Shown one piece after another: positions 16,900 through 24,627 of a stretch of DNA of 64,000 nt. A program made the position numbers and the translations under genes. The first letter of the stretch is position 1. Each line of letters opens with the position of its first letter. This stretch comes from Alkalihalophilus marmarensis DSM 21297 (GTDB taxonomy: Bacteria > Bacillota > Bacilli > Bacillales > Bacillaceae_D). The notes below the pieces were generated by a model that ran no database searches, was not told the DNA's origin, and saw nothing but the letters and a program-made list of their open reading frames with translations. Where the stretch lies: contig NZ_ATAE01000035.1 in assembly GCF_000474275.2 (NCBI RefSeq), forward strand, positions 62,001-126,000, in the 5' to 3' direction.

Positions 16900-17835
16900 T
16901 TATCGTTTCTCTCTGCGGTTATGCCCAGCCACTGTCACAAATGTCGTGTTGTGCTTAATCCGCTCCATAATCCGCTTTGCCTTTAATTCTTCTATTCCAC
17001 CACGGTCTGAGTAGGAAAGGTGATCTTCAAGTTCATCATAGTCATAATTAGAAGTAAATAATGTAGGCAGCTTCTCAAGCATTCTGTACTGCAGGATCGC
17101 TCCGAGCACATCATCTCTCACCCAGCTTGAAGTCGTTTCAGCTCCAATATCATCTAAGATCAATACTTGAGCCTTTTTAATCGTATCGAGCTTTTCTTGA
17201 AAGGTCCCATCCCCAAGAGACTGCTTCATCTCACGAAAGAAATCAGGGGTATAAACCGTATACGATTCAATCCCGCGGTCGAATAATTCATTTGCTACAG
17301 CACCCATTAAATAGGTTTTTCCTACACCGAATTTCCCGTAAAAGTATAAACCTCCACCGTCCTCACCCGGATTTGCCTTTAACGCAAACTCAAGCGCTGC
17401 CGCTCCCGCTTCTCCTCGCTCCCCGTCCATATCAATCTCTTCAAAACGAGCAGATAAGATATCTTTAGGAATGTAGAGGGACTTCATGAGCTGACTTTGT
17501 TCCTTCTGCTTTTTCTCCTGTACTTTTAGGGCACAAGGAAGGTAATGAAGCTCTAAATGCCCCCGCTCAATTGATAAAGAGGGCTGATACCCCTTCATCA
17601 TGTTAGGACACTCTTTAAGCCCGGGACAGTTTGCACAAGCTCTGCGCTCTTTTTTAAATTCATAAAGCTTAACCATTCCGGTGTCGAGCATCTCATTTGT
17701 CACGGAATCTTTATTTTCTTTAATAAATGCCTTAATATAGGAATCAGTTAGAAGCTCTTCTCTTTGTTTATCTAAACGTTCTTTTAATCCTGTGCTTTTG
17801 GCCCATTGTTTAAGCGTTGATTGAATGGATTTCAT
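16900..17835 (-). CDS. dnaI: Primosomal protein DnaI (helicase loader)
   Basis: AAA+ ATPase that loads the replicative helicase DnaC at the origin and at restart sites. 311 aa. N-terminal helicase-binding zinc domain with C67, C70, C76 and C101; then the AAA+ core with Walker A GKFGVGKT (167-174) and Walker B VLILDD (224-229). The ATG lies 2 nt after the dnaB stop and its GGAG site is inside dnaB, so translation is coupled. Confidence 0.95.
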   Translation of the reverse strand: MKSIQSTLKQWAKSTGLKERLDKQREELLTDSYIKAFIKENKDSVTNEMLDTGMVKLYEFKKERRACANCPGLKECPNMMKGYQPSLSIERGHLELHYLPCALKVQEKKQKEQSQLMKSLYIPKDILSARFEEIDMDGERGEAGAAALEFALKANPGEDGGGLYFYGKFGVGKTYLMGAVANELFDRGIESYTVYTPDFFREMKQSLGDGTFQEKLDTIKKAQVLILDDIGAETTSSWVRDDVLGAILQYRMLEKLPTLFTSNYDYDELEDHLSYSDRGGIEELKAKRIMERIKHNTTFVTVAGHNRREKR

Positions 17836-17837
17836 TA

Positions 17838-19349
17838 TCAGCTTTCTCCTTTCTCCCTTTTTCGTGCCCTAAGCTCTTCCATCATCTTCTCAAAACGCTT
17901 TTGGGCATCCGTGGTCTCTTTACCCGCTCCATTAGACAGTTCTTCTGATGATTGACCGCTTTTTGCACCTTCACTTTTGTCCTCTTGCTTACTTTTATTC
18001 TGCTGCGTACCTTTATTCTTTTCTTTTTCTTTTTCTTCTATCAGCCATTTAGGTAAACGATCGCGTCTTGTAGTCTTCCTTGTACCTTGACTTCTTTTTG
18101 CAGCTGGAGTACTCTGGCCTTTTTCCTTTGCTAATGCCTTTTTCTCTTGTTCTTCTCTTGCTAAAAGCATAGCATCTTTCACTTTTTGGATCTTCTTTCG
18201 TGCCCAGTGAGCAGCAATTTTATCAATGAATGCCTTTTGCAGCTTCATATCATGCTGATACAACACATAGTCAATTAAGACATTCGCTACCCCAGGAAGT
18301 AAATGATAATCAATGAGCAATGATTCTACAATTTTCGCATCAGCTGGCGCGACATACGCCCCGTCTGACCTGATTTCAAGTAAGGTTAACGGCGGTATGG
18401 TTTCATAAAATTTAATAATTTTTTCTTCTTCTGTTTCAGGTTCCTTTTCACGCATCGTCTGGTGCTCTGCAGGATGCGTCCTTAAACCAAGCGCAGGGGG
18501 CTCTGAACTATGTTCAATCTTGTACCATTCTTGAGCTTTTTTCCTCAAGACTTCAAGGTCTACTTCATCATCATGCAAAACAGCCTGCCCTACAATACGG
18601 CTCATCTCAAGAGGCTTGATCCGATACACAAATGCCAGTTTAAGAATGGCATTTTTCACTCCTTCCGTAAGAAGGCGCTCTGGAACGAGGAAGCTTGATA
18701 AGTCTTTTTTCATCAGTTCAAAGTCAAATTCATCCTCACTAAATAATAAAGAATCGCGTTCCTCCCCTAACAGCTCCATCTCCCCGCTAAACTTCATAGC
18801 ATCTGATGTTTCAGATTGAAGGTTTGAGACAATTTCTGAATGATGGAGAGAGGTAAACACCTCATCAAAGGAATGAGTTAATTCTGTATACGTTTCGTCT
18901 TTCACAACTTCGACTGCAAAACGATCTCTCATTTGTCTGTACTTTTGTTTGCCTAAACGATTTAATAAATAAACACTAAGCACATCATTTTCAAAAAACT
19001 GCTTAGGATTCATAGGTTTTTGTAATTCATATAAATAAGAAGAGCCTTCTTCTGTTGTTTCTTTAAATGTTCTTATCAATCCTATAGCTTCTAGCTTTTT
19101 CCGCTCTTCAAAAATCGTTTGGAGAGGAATATTCATCATGAGCATCAGCTGTCTGTGAGGTTGACGGTCACTCCAGTATTGATCCCTTTCTAACTGAGCC
19201 CAAAATGTCATATATAAACTATGAGCTACTGCTCCAATCAGCGGCTGATACAATAATGTCATTACTTTTTGATCTAGGTCCGTCAAATAATCTGAAACAC
19301 GTACTGTAAAAGGGTCAACAGGAAGCAGTTCCTTCCAATGCCAGCTCAT
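17838..19349 (-). CDS. dnaB: Replication initiation/membrane attachment protein DnaB
   Basis: Gram-positive DnaB (not the helicase); with DnaD and DnaI it opens DNA for helicase loading. 503 aa from the ATG at 19349, with GGGAGG 7 nt upstream. Two DnaB/DnaD-type regions are expected: N-terminal winged helix (about 1-110) and the C-terminal domain (about 310-400, ending YDLQKAF-like MKLQKAFIDKIAAHWARK). The last 100 residues are a low-complexity K/E/Q-rich tail. It is preceded by a terminator-like hairpin after nrdR. Confidence 0.92.
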   Translation of the reverse strand: MSWHWKELLPVDPFTVRVSDYLTDLDQKVMTLLYQPLIGAVAHSLYMTFWAQLERDQYWSDRQPHRQLMLMMNIPLQTIFEERKKLEAIGLIRTFKETTEEGSSYLYELQKPMNPKQFFENDVLSVYLLNRLGKQKYRQMRDRFAVEVVKDETYTELTHSFDEVFTSLHHSEIVSNLQSETSDAMKFSGEMELLGEERDSLLFSEDEFDFELMKKDLSSFLVPERLLTEGVKNAILKLAFVYRIKPLEMSRIVGQAVLHDDEVDLEVLRKKAQEWYKIEHSSEPPALGLRTHPAEHQTMREKEPETEEEKIIKFYETIPPLTLLEIRSDGAYVAPADAKIVESLLIDYHLLPGVANVLIDYVLYQHDMKLQKAFIDKIAAHWARKKIQKVKDAMLLAREEQEKKALAKEKGQSTPAAKRSQGTRKTTRRDRLPKWLIEEKEKEKNKGTQQNKSKQEDKSEGAKSGQSSEELSNGAGKETTDAQKRFEKMMEELRARKREKGES

Positions 19350-19386
19350 ATTTATTCCTCCCTTCCTATAAAAATCATGAGTAAAA

Positions 19387-19419
19387 AAGAGCTTATAGCG
19401 CAACAACACTACAGCTCTT
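19387..19419 (-). terminator. Hairpin with T run between nrdR and dnaB
   Basis: AAGAGCT/AGCTCTT arms extended by a few inner pairs, followed by TTTTTT on the minus strand. It begins 7 nt after the nrdR stop. No promoter fits between it and dnaB, so it may act as a partial terminator within the operon. Confidence 0.55.
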
Positions 19420-19425
19420 TGATCT

Positions 19426-19881
19426 TTAACCTTTATTCATTAATTCGGTCAATTCTTTTATAAAAACATTGATATCTTTAAATTGACGATAAACCGAAGC
19501 AAAACGTACATAAGCTACATCATCAATTGTTGCGAGTCTCTCCATCACTAACTCACCTACATCTTGACTGTTGACTTCATTTTTGCCTCTGCCTCGGAGT
19601 TCTCGCTCCACTTCGTTGACAATCTGCTCTAACGTCTCAAGAGGTACTGGACGCTTCTCACATGCACGAATAAGACCACGCAATATTTTATCACGATTAA
19701 ATTCTTGGCGTGTGCCATCTTTTTTTACTACAATCAAAGGAACTTCTTCAACCATTTCAAAGGTTGTAAAACGATTGCTGCATGATTCGCACTCTCGTCT
19801 TCTTCGAATTGAACGTCCCTCGTGGCTTGGTCTTGAGTCAAGCACCCTTGTTCCATTATATTGACAAGCTGGACACCGCAT
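19426..19881 (-). CDS. nrdR: Transcriptional repressor NrdR
   Basis: Nucleotide-sensing repressor of ribonucleotide reductase genes. 151 aa. Zinc ribbon with C3, C6, C31 and C34 ([26 protein letters not shown]), followed by the ATP-cone ([20 protein letters not shown]). Same place as in B. subtilis, ahead of dnaB-dnaI. A good sigma-A promoter precedes it; I see no NrdR box there. Confidence 0.97.
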   Translation of the reverse strand: MRCPACQYNGTRVLDSRPSHEGRSIRRRRECESCSNRFTTFEMVEEVPLIVVKKDGTRQEFNRDKILRGLIRACEKRPVPLETLEQIVNEVERELRGRGKNEVNSQDVGELVMERLATIDDVAYVRFASVYRQFKDINVFIKELTELMNKG

Positions 19882-19949
19882 GTAATCATCTCCACTTACT
19901 GTACCCTAACACGTGTCACCTACACCGATACAGTCTGGTTCTTAACTCT

Positions 19950-19978
19950 ATCATATAAAAAAAGAAGGTATCTGACAA
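19950..19978 (-). promoter_or_regulatory. Sigma-A promoter of nrdR-dnaB-dnaI
   Basis: -35 TTGTCA (19973-19978), 17-bp spacer, -10 TATGAT (19950-19955). Confidence 0.75.
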
Positions 19979-20005
19979 GCCAAGCTAATGAATTTGCCTT
20001 ATTCT

Positions 20006-20407
20006 CTACACAAATTCATCTGCCATTCCGGTACCTAAATACGGCAGTTCCTTATCTAATTTCTCATAAATAGCCACAACGATCTTTTTACTTTTTCCAA
20101 AATCACTTGGAAGGCTTGTACCGCTTGAACAAGAAATATCAATAGCCGTTCGGTAAGGCTTTACTGTTACGATAGTGGCGACTAGAAGGGACTGTCCACC
20201 TTTTTCGGGCTCGGCAATCACTTCTCCTCGGCCGGTTTCTGCCTCTTTGATTTTCCATCCGGATGAAGAAAGTACAGATTCAACTGCATGCATGGCTTTA
20301 TCTTTAGAAGTTTTATAGTAACGAGTTCTCAATCGTTCATCATAATGAGATTCAGCTGTTTCGGTATGATTATTAATAAATTGACCAATAAACTGACGAA
20401 TAGACAT
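20006..20407 (-). CDS. Conserved-looking protein of unknown function
   Basis: 133 aa, starting at the ATG at 20407 with AGGTG 6 nt upstream (a GTG further up lies inside that site). No signal peptide or membrane segment. The sequence is mixed alpha/beta, with a segment WKIKEAETGRGEVIAEPEKGG resembling a strand-turn-strand unit, and a cysteine in ISCSSGTSLPSDFG. I do not recognise the family. It lies between nrdR and speD with its own intergenic space; codon usage looks like its neighbours. Confidence 0.6.
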   Translation of the reverse strand: MSIRQFIGQFINNHTETAESHYDERLRTRYYKTSKDKAMHAVESVLSSSGWKIKEAETGRGEVIAEPEKGGQSLLVATIVTVKPYRTAIDISCSSGTSLPSDFGKSKKIVVAIYEKLDKELPYLGTGMADEFV

Positions 20408-20485
20408 TAAATTCACCTAACTTTTCTTTTTCTTTCATTAATCATACCACACTCATCTAAGCAAATCAGTTTCAGTACACACAAA

Positions 20486-20511
20486 AAAGAGGAGCATCTA
20501 AGCCCCTCTTT
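20486..20511 (-). terminator. Terminator of speD
   Basis: 10-bp stem AAAGAGGAGC with GCCCCTCTTT (one G-T pair) and a T run on the minus strand, 40 nt after the speD stop. Confidence 0.85.
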
Positions 20512-20552
20512 TAATGTGCGCAAACTAACCTGCGCCAAATGTTCTCTTTATG

Positions 20553-20936
20553 TTAGAACGCATTTACTGTTGTTTTTTCTACTTTGACTGGTCCCATTCC
20601 TCTTGGTACTTCAATCACTTCACTAGTACTAGCACCAAGCGCTTCAGCAATGTAATTAGATGCTACATTAGGATCAATACGATCTCCACATGTATAGACA
20701 TCAATACTTGCATATCCATGTTCTGGGAAGCTGTGAATCGTTAAATGAGACTCTGAAATGATGACTACGCCGCTAACACCATGTGGTGCAAATTTGTGAA
20801 ATGCTACTTCACGTACTTCTGCACCTGCTTTAAGTGCAGCATCTACAAACGTTTGTTCAATAAAACTCATATTATTCAACTTCTCAATATTACATCCCCA
20901 AAGTTCTGCAATAACGTGACGACCCATAGTGTCCAT
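20553..20936 (-). CDS. speD: S-adenosylmethionine decarboxylase proenzyme
   Basis: Makes decarboxylated SAM, the aminopropyl donor for spermidine. 127 aa, class 1B bacterial/archaeal type. The proenzyme cleaves itself between E62 and S63 ([15 protein letters not shown]), turning Ser63 into the pyruvoyl cofactor; H68 and C83 are the processing and catalytic residues. ATG with AAGGGGG upstream. Neighbour gapB is upstream with no clear terminator, as in the B. subtilis gapB-speD unit, but speD also has its own promoter and a 150-nt structured leader. Confidence 0.96.
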   Translation of the reverse strand: MDTMGRHVIAELWGCNIEKLNNMSFIEQTFVDAALKAGAEVREVAFHKFAPHGVSGVVIISESHLTIHSFPEHGYASIDVYTCGDRIDPNVASNYIAEALGASTSEVIEVPRGMGPVKVEKTTVNAF

Positions 20937-20955
20937 AAGTTGAATCCCCCTTCAC

Positions 20956-20981
20956 AAAAAATTCATGCCTTCTCAAGCATG
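20956..20981 (-). promoter_or_regulatory. Terminator-like hairpin in the speD leader
   Basis: On the minus strand CATGCTT-GAGA-AGGCATG (20964-20981) is followed by AATTTTTT and then the speD ribosome site. It has the shape of a short intrinsic terminator placed just before translation begins. An upstream GTTAG/CTAAC helix could compete with it. Confidence 0.4.
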
Positions 20982-21084
20982 TAGGATCGTTCAGTTACAC
21001 GGGGGAAAGTTAGTCCAAAGAGGTCCTAACCCTTTCTGCAAGTAAACGCATCCTGGTTTGCTTTAATTGAAGTTCACGAAAATC

Positions 21085-21113
21085 AGTATACTTGTTTTAT
21101 AAATTGAATGCAA
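21085..21113 (-). promoter_or_regulatory. Sigma-A promoter of speD
   Basis: -35 TTGCAT (21108-21113), 17-bp spacer, -10 TATACT (21085-21090). It sits inside the 363-bp gapB-speD gap; the rest of that gap (21114-21299) shows only a 6-bp hairpin without a T run. Confidence 0.75.
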
Positions 21114-21299
21114 CCAATCCTTGTCATTTTTTTAAAAGAAATTTTTGCTAAATTTTTTAATGTACAGTGAAACAATAACCAGGACTCGTGCAAACATAGG
21201 TATACACTCATTTCATGGGCACTTCTCTTTTGTTAGGGTAACCAAACAGGACATTGCTATGAGCTTGAATACGATAAAGCAATCGTACAAACGTTAAAA

Positions 21300-22325
21300 T
21301 CAGCTCACATGAGTAGGTTCAGCTATTTTTTTTGCCACAAGATTCATGAGATCGACTACGCGGCAAGAGTATCCCCATTCGTTATCATACCAAGCAAGAA
21401 CCTTCACTTGACGATCGCTCATCACCATTGTTGATAAACCGTCAATTACAGATGATTGCTCTTCACCGTTAAAATCAATAGAAACAAGCGGTTCGTCAGA
21501 GAAACCTAAAATACCTTTAAGTGATCCTTCTGCAGCCATCTTAAGAGCAGTATTCACTTCTTCTTGAGTCACGTCCTTTTTCACTTGAACTACTAAGTCC
21601 ACTAAAGACACGTTAGGTGTAGGAACACGTAATGCCATCCCGTTTAATTTGCCTTCAAGCTGCGGAAGAACTTTAGCAATTGCTTTTGCAGCCCCTGTTG
21701 AAGTAGGAATAATGGATTGTCCGCATGCACGAGCGCGGCGAAGGTCTTTGTGCGGATTATCAATATTCTTTTGATCATTTGTATAAGCGTGTACCGTTGT
21801 CATTAAACCGCTTTCAATTCCAAACGTCTCATCAATAACCTTCGCAACAGGTGCAAGGCAGTTTGTTGTACATGATGCGTTAGAAATAATATGGTGGTTA
21901 GCTGGGTCATATTCATGATCATTTACACCCATCACAATCGTTACATCTTCATCTTTTGCTGGAGCTGTGATTAATACTTTCTTTGCACCAGCTTCAATAT
22001 GATATCCAGCCGTTTCTTGTGTTTTAAATTTACCAGTAGCTTCAATAACAATGTCTACTCCAAGCTTTGCCCATGGCAGCTCACGAGGGTCACGTGAATG
22101 AAGCAGTTGGACTACTTTTCCATCAACTACAATCGTATCGTCTTTCGCTTCTACAGGAAGAGTGTATGTTCCATGGATACTGTCATATTTAATTAAGTGA
22201 GCAAGTGTTTCTGCCGGGTAGCTCGCGTTAATCGCAACAACCTCCACTTCATCCTCAAGCATTGCTTTACGAAATACCATACGGCCAATACGACCAAATC
22301 CATTGATGGCAACTTTAACCTTCAT
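21300..22325 (-). CDS. gapB: Glyceraldehyde-3-phosphate dehydrogenase, gluconeogenic (GapB type)
   Basis: Oxidoreductase of the triose step; the GapB class runs in the gluconeogenic direction and prefers NADP(H). 341 aa from the ATG at 22325, with AGGGG 8 nt upstream. Rossmann motif INGFGRIGRMVFR; catalytic C152 in SNASCTTNC. INASYPAETLAHLIKYDSIHG matches B. subtilis GapB (INASY rather than the INDLTD of GapA), which supports the cofactor class. Adjacent speD and two CcpN-like operators also point to gapB. Confidence 0.95.
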   Translation of the reverse strand: MKVKVAINGFGRIGRMVFRKAMLEDEVEVVAINASYPAETLAHLIKYDSIHGTYTLPVEAKDDTIVVDGKVVQLLHSRDPRELPWAKLGVDIVIEATGKFKTQETAGYHIEAGAKKVLITAPAKDEDVTIVMGVNDHEYDPANHHIISNASCTTNCLAPVAKVIDETFGIESGLMTTVHAYTNDQKNIDNPHKDLRRARACGQSIIPTSTGAAKAIAKVLPQLEGKLNGMALRVPTPNVSLVDLVVQVKKDVTQEEVNTALKMAAEGSLKGILGFSDEPLVSIDFNGEEQSSVIDGLSTMVMSDRQVKVLAWYDNEWGYSCRVVDLMNLVAKKIAEPTHVS

Positions 22326-22346
22326 TAGAATTCCCCTCTCCAAATA

Positions 22347-22357
22347 TATGTTATACT
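22347..22357 (+). promoter_or_regulatory. CcpN-like operator overlapping the gapB -10
   Basis: TATGTTATACT reads 11/11 against the CcpN consensus as I remember it (TRTGHYATAYW). It covers the -10 region of gapB. Confidence 0.6.
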
Positions 22358-22377
22358 CAATATTGTTTTTATGTTAA
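22350..22377 (-). promoter_or_regulatory. Promoter of gapB
   Basis: -35 TTAACA (22372-22377), 16-bp spacer, -10 TATAAC (22350-22355). Confidence 0.55.
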
Positions 22378-22379
22378 TT

Positions 22380-22390
22380 AGTATATCATA
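22380..22390 (-). promoter_or_regulatory. Second CcpN-like operator upstream of gapB
   Basis: TATGATATACT on the minus strand, 11/11 to the same consensus, located just upstream of the -35. The two boxes face each other, as expected for CcpN repression of gluconeogenic genes under glycolytic conditions. Confidence 0.6.
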
Positions 22391-22452
22391 TATACCATAA
22401 AAGGACGATTACTTTTTGAAAAAAACTGTGGAAAATGTGTGTCTGACTATAA

Positions 22453-22486
22453 AAAGAACCCTTCTAACTGATTAGAAGGGTTCTTT
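22453..22486 (-). terminator. Terminator of the polA-mutM-ytaF-coaE operon
   Basis: Perfect 15-bp stem (AAAGAACCCTTCTAA) with a 4-nt loop. The first arm contains the final codons and stop of coaE. Confidence 0.92.
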
Positions 22487-23071
22487 TGACCAATGTTGTA
22501 TCACATTTTGTAATTGTTGAAAGGTTTCTTCAAGAGACCCGCTGTTATCTACAATGTAATCTGCACGCGATTTTTTATCTTCTAATGGCAGCTGCGAGGC
22601 GATTCTTGCTTTTGCATCTTCACTTCCTGCCTGGTCTCTTTCTAGCAGACGGTTCAGTTGTGTTTGTTTATCAACATACACAAGCATCACCCGATCAACA
22701 AGATGAAACAAGTTACTCTCAAATAAAAGCGGAATATCAAAAATAATTGTCTCGTGACCTTCGGCTTCATATCTGTCTTTTTGGGCAAGCATTTCACGGC
22801 GAACCGCAGGATGAACAATTTGATTTAATTCCGACCGCTTTTTCTCATCCTTAAATATTATAGAACCTAGCTTTTTGCGATTAATCGTGCCATCTTCAAA
22901 TAATATGTCGCGGCCAAACTGCCCTACAATCTCTTCGTAAGCACCCCTGCCTGGCTCTACTACATCTCTTGCAATTTTATCCGCGTCAATTATGGGATAA
23001 CCGTGTTCACTCAGCCAGTTGGAAACGGTAGATTTCCCGCTGGCAATACCCCCTGTTAATCCAATCAGCAT
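22472..23071 (-). CDS. coaE: Dephospho-CoA kinase
   Basis: Phosphorylates dephospho-CoA to CoA, the last step of CoA synthesis. 199 aa. Walker A GLTGGIASGKST (4-15), then the DADKIARDVV segment and the LID region. Last gene of the polA-mutM-ytaF-coaE run (18 nt after ytaF), the same order as B. subtilis. Its stop is inside the terminator stem. Confidence 0.95.
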   Translation of the reverse strand: MLIGLTGGIASGKSTVSNWLSEHGYPIIDADKIARDVVEPGRGAYEEIVGQFGRDILFEDGTINRKKLGSIIFKDEKKRSELNQIVHPAVRREMLAQKDRYEAEGHETIIFDIPLLFESNLFHLVDRVMLVYVDKQTQLNRLLERDQAGSEDAKARIASQLPLEDKKSRADYIVDNSGSLEETFQQLQNVIQHWSKEPF

Positions 23072-23089
23072 ATCCGTACCCTTTCTTCC

Positions 23090-23725
23090 TTACAGACTTA
23101 AAATTCCTAAAACAATTAAAAGCAACCCAGGAATAAATGAAAATTTCTTCATCATGCGCGACTCAGAAAAACGGAATCCGCTCTTCATACCGAGCGTGAC
23201 AAATAAAGCACTCATTAAGGCCACACTTACAGCCATTGGAATCGGAGAAAAACCAATTAAAGCCGCCCCTATCCCCGCCCCAAACGCATCAAGGGACAGA
23301 GCAATCCCAAGCAACACGGCTTCACGGCCAGTAATGGTACCGGAGTTGTCAATATCAGCAACCATCGGCTTTCTCAGTATTCGAATAACGACACCAAACA
23401 TTTTAATTTCAAAGTTCATAATGATCTCATCTTCTTTTGTTTTCTCAGAAGCTTTTGCCGGCCTGAACACTTGATACATGGCCCAAGCCCCAATCAAGAT
23501 TAAGATCATCCCGCCAATAGAGCCCGCGACCTCAGCTGGCAGAACTCGCTGGATTACACTTCCAAATGCCATAGCTAGTAAAATGGAGGTTGCAGAGCAG
23601 CAAGCAATAAAAAGTAAAGATTTGAATGGCAGTTTCATTTTCCTAAGTCCATACGTTAACCCTACACCGAAACTATCTAAGCTCACAGCAAGTGCGAGCG
23701 CAAGTAATGAAAGAATCTCAACCAT
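23090..23725 (-). CDS. ytaF: Sporulation membrane protein YtaF (MntP-like)
   Basis: 211 aa from the ATG at 23725, with GGGAGGAG upstream. Two repeats of a three-helix unit, each with an LDSFGVGLTYGLR or LDAFGAGIGAALIG motif, as in MntP/YtaF proteins related to manganese exporters. A hydrophilic middle loop contains DIDNSGTITGREA. B. subtilis YtaF is associated with sporulation. Transport activity and the ion are inferred from the fold only. Confidence 0.85.
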   Translation of the reverse strand: MVEILSLLALALAVSLDSFGVGLTYGLRKMKLPFKSLLFIACCSATSILLAMAFGSVIQRVLPAEVAGSIGGMILILIGAWAMYQVFRPAKASEKTKEDEIIMNFEIKMFGVVIRILRKPMVADIDNSGTITGREAVLLGIALSLDAFGAGIGAALIGFSPIPMAVSVALMSALFVTLGMKSGFRFSESRMMKKFSFIPGLLLIVLGILSL

Positions 23726-23788
23726 CGTGATAAGCTCCTCCCACCTAGACGATACGATAGTATATGGCAAAAGCCTATCCGATGTACG

Positions 23789-24613
23789 TTACAATTGGCA
23801 ATTTGGACAAAAATGAGTGCCTCGGCCTCCCACTACAGTCTTTAAAATGTCTGTACCACATTGACGGCAAGGTTCGTTTTTTCTTCCGTACACATCTAAT
23901 TTCTGTTGAAACATTCCCATTTCACCTTGACCATTCACATATGACTTAATCGAGCTTCCTCCCATTTCAACTGCTTCTTCTAGAGTGGAAACAATCGCCT
24001 TATGCAATACAGCCATTTCCTCTTCGCTTAAAGAATGTGCTAATCTCTCAGGATGAATACGTGCTCTAAACAATGCCTCATCAACATATATGTTTCCAAG
24101 TCCTACCACCGTTTTTTGGTCTAAGAGAGCAACCTTTATTTTTCGGTTTGTTTTCTGAAATGCGTTCATTAAAAGCTCTGAGGTAAACTGCTCAGAAAAT
24201 GGTTCCACGCCTAATTGAGCTAAAGGCAGGACCTTCTCTTCTGAGCCTTTTGGAAATAGATGCATCGTACCAAACTTCCTCACATCCTGATACCTTAGCT
24301 CTTCCCCATCTGTGAAATGGAAAATAACATGAGTATGAGGAGGCAGCGGCTCTTCTTTTTGATATAGACCGTAACGACCTTCCATTCGCAGGTGAGAAAC
24401 CATTACGATATCATCGAACTCAAAAAGTAAAAACTTCCCTCTTCTTCGTATGCTCTGAATCGTCTGATTCATAAGAAGTGTTTCAAACTCCAAAGCATCC
24501 GCCGGCTCTTTAATTATATTTGCCCACTTAACGGTTATTCCGGCAATCGTTTTACCGATCACTAATTCTGTTAACGTCCGTTTGACCGTTTCAACTTCAG
24601 GTAATTCAGGCAT
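23789..24613 (-). CDS. mutM: Formamidopyrimidine-DNA glycosylase
   Basis: Base excision glycosylase/AP lyase for 8-oxoguanine and FapyG. 274 aa. The catalytic Pro and Glu follow the initiator Met (MPELPEVETV); the helix-two-turn-helix region holds VVGLGNIYVDEALF; the zinc finger is CRQCGTDI...CPNC at the C-terminus. Located 14 nt after polA, linking lesion removal with gap filling. Confidence 0.97.
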   Translation of the reverse strand: MPELPEVETVKRTLTELVIGKTIAGITVKWANIIKEPADALEFETLLMNQTIQSIRRRGKFLLFEFDDIVMVSHLRMEGRYGLYQKEEPLPPHTHVIFHFTDGEELRYQDVRKFGTMHLFPKGSEEKVLPLAQLGVEPFSEQFTSELLMNAFQKTNRKIKVALLDQKTVVGLGNIYVDEALFRARIHPERLAHSLSEEEMAVLHKAIVSTLEEAVEMGGSSIKSYVNGQGEMGMFQQKLDVYGRKNEPCRQCGTDILKTVVGGRGTHFCPNCQL

Positions 24614-24627
24614 GTTGTCTTCTCTCC

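Noticed and set aside
21270-21287. 6-bp hairpin after gapB as a terminator
   Set aside because: No T run on either side and a weak stem; read-through into speD is more likely.
23019-23474. Open frame of 151 codons antisense to ytaF and coaE
   Set aside because: Opposite a strongly conserved membrane protein gene; no ribosome site.
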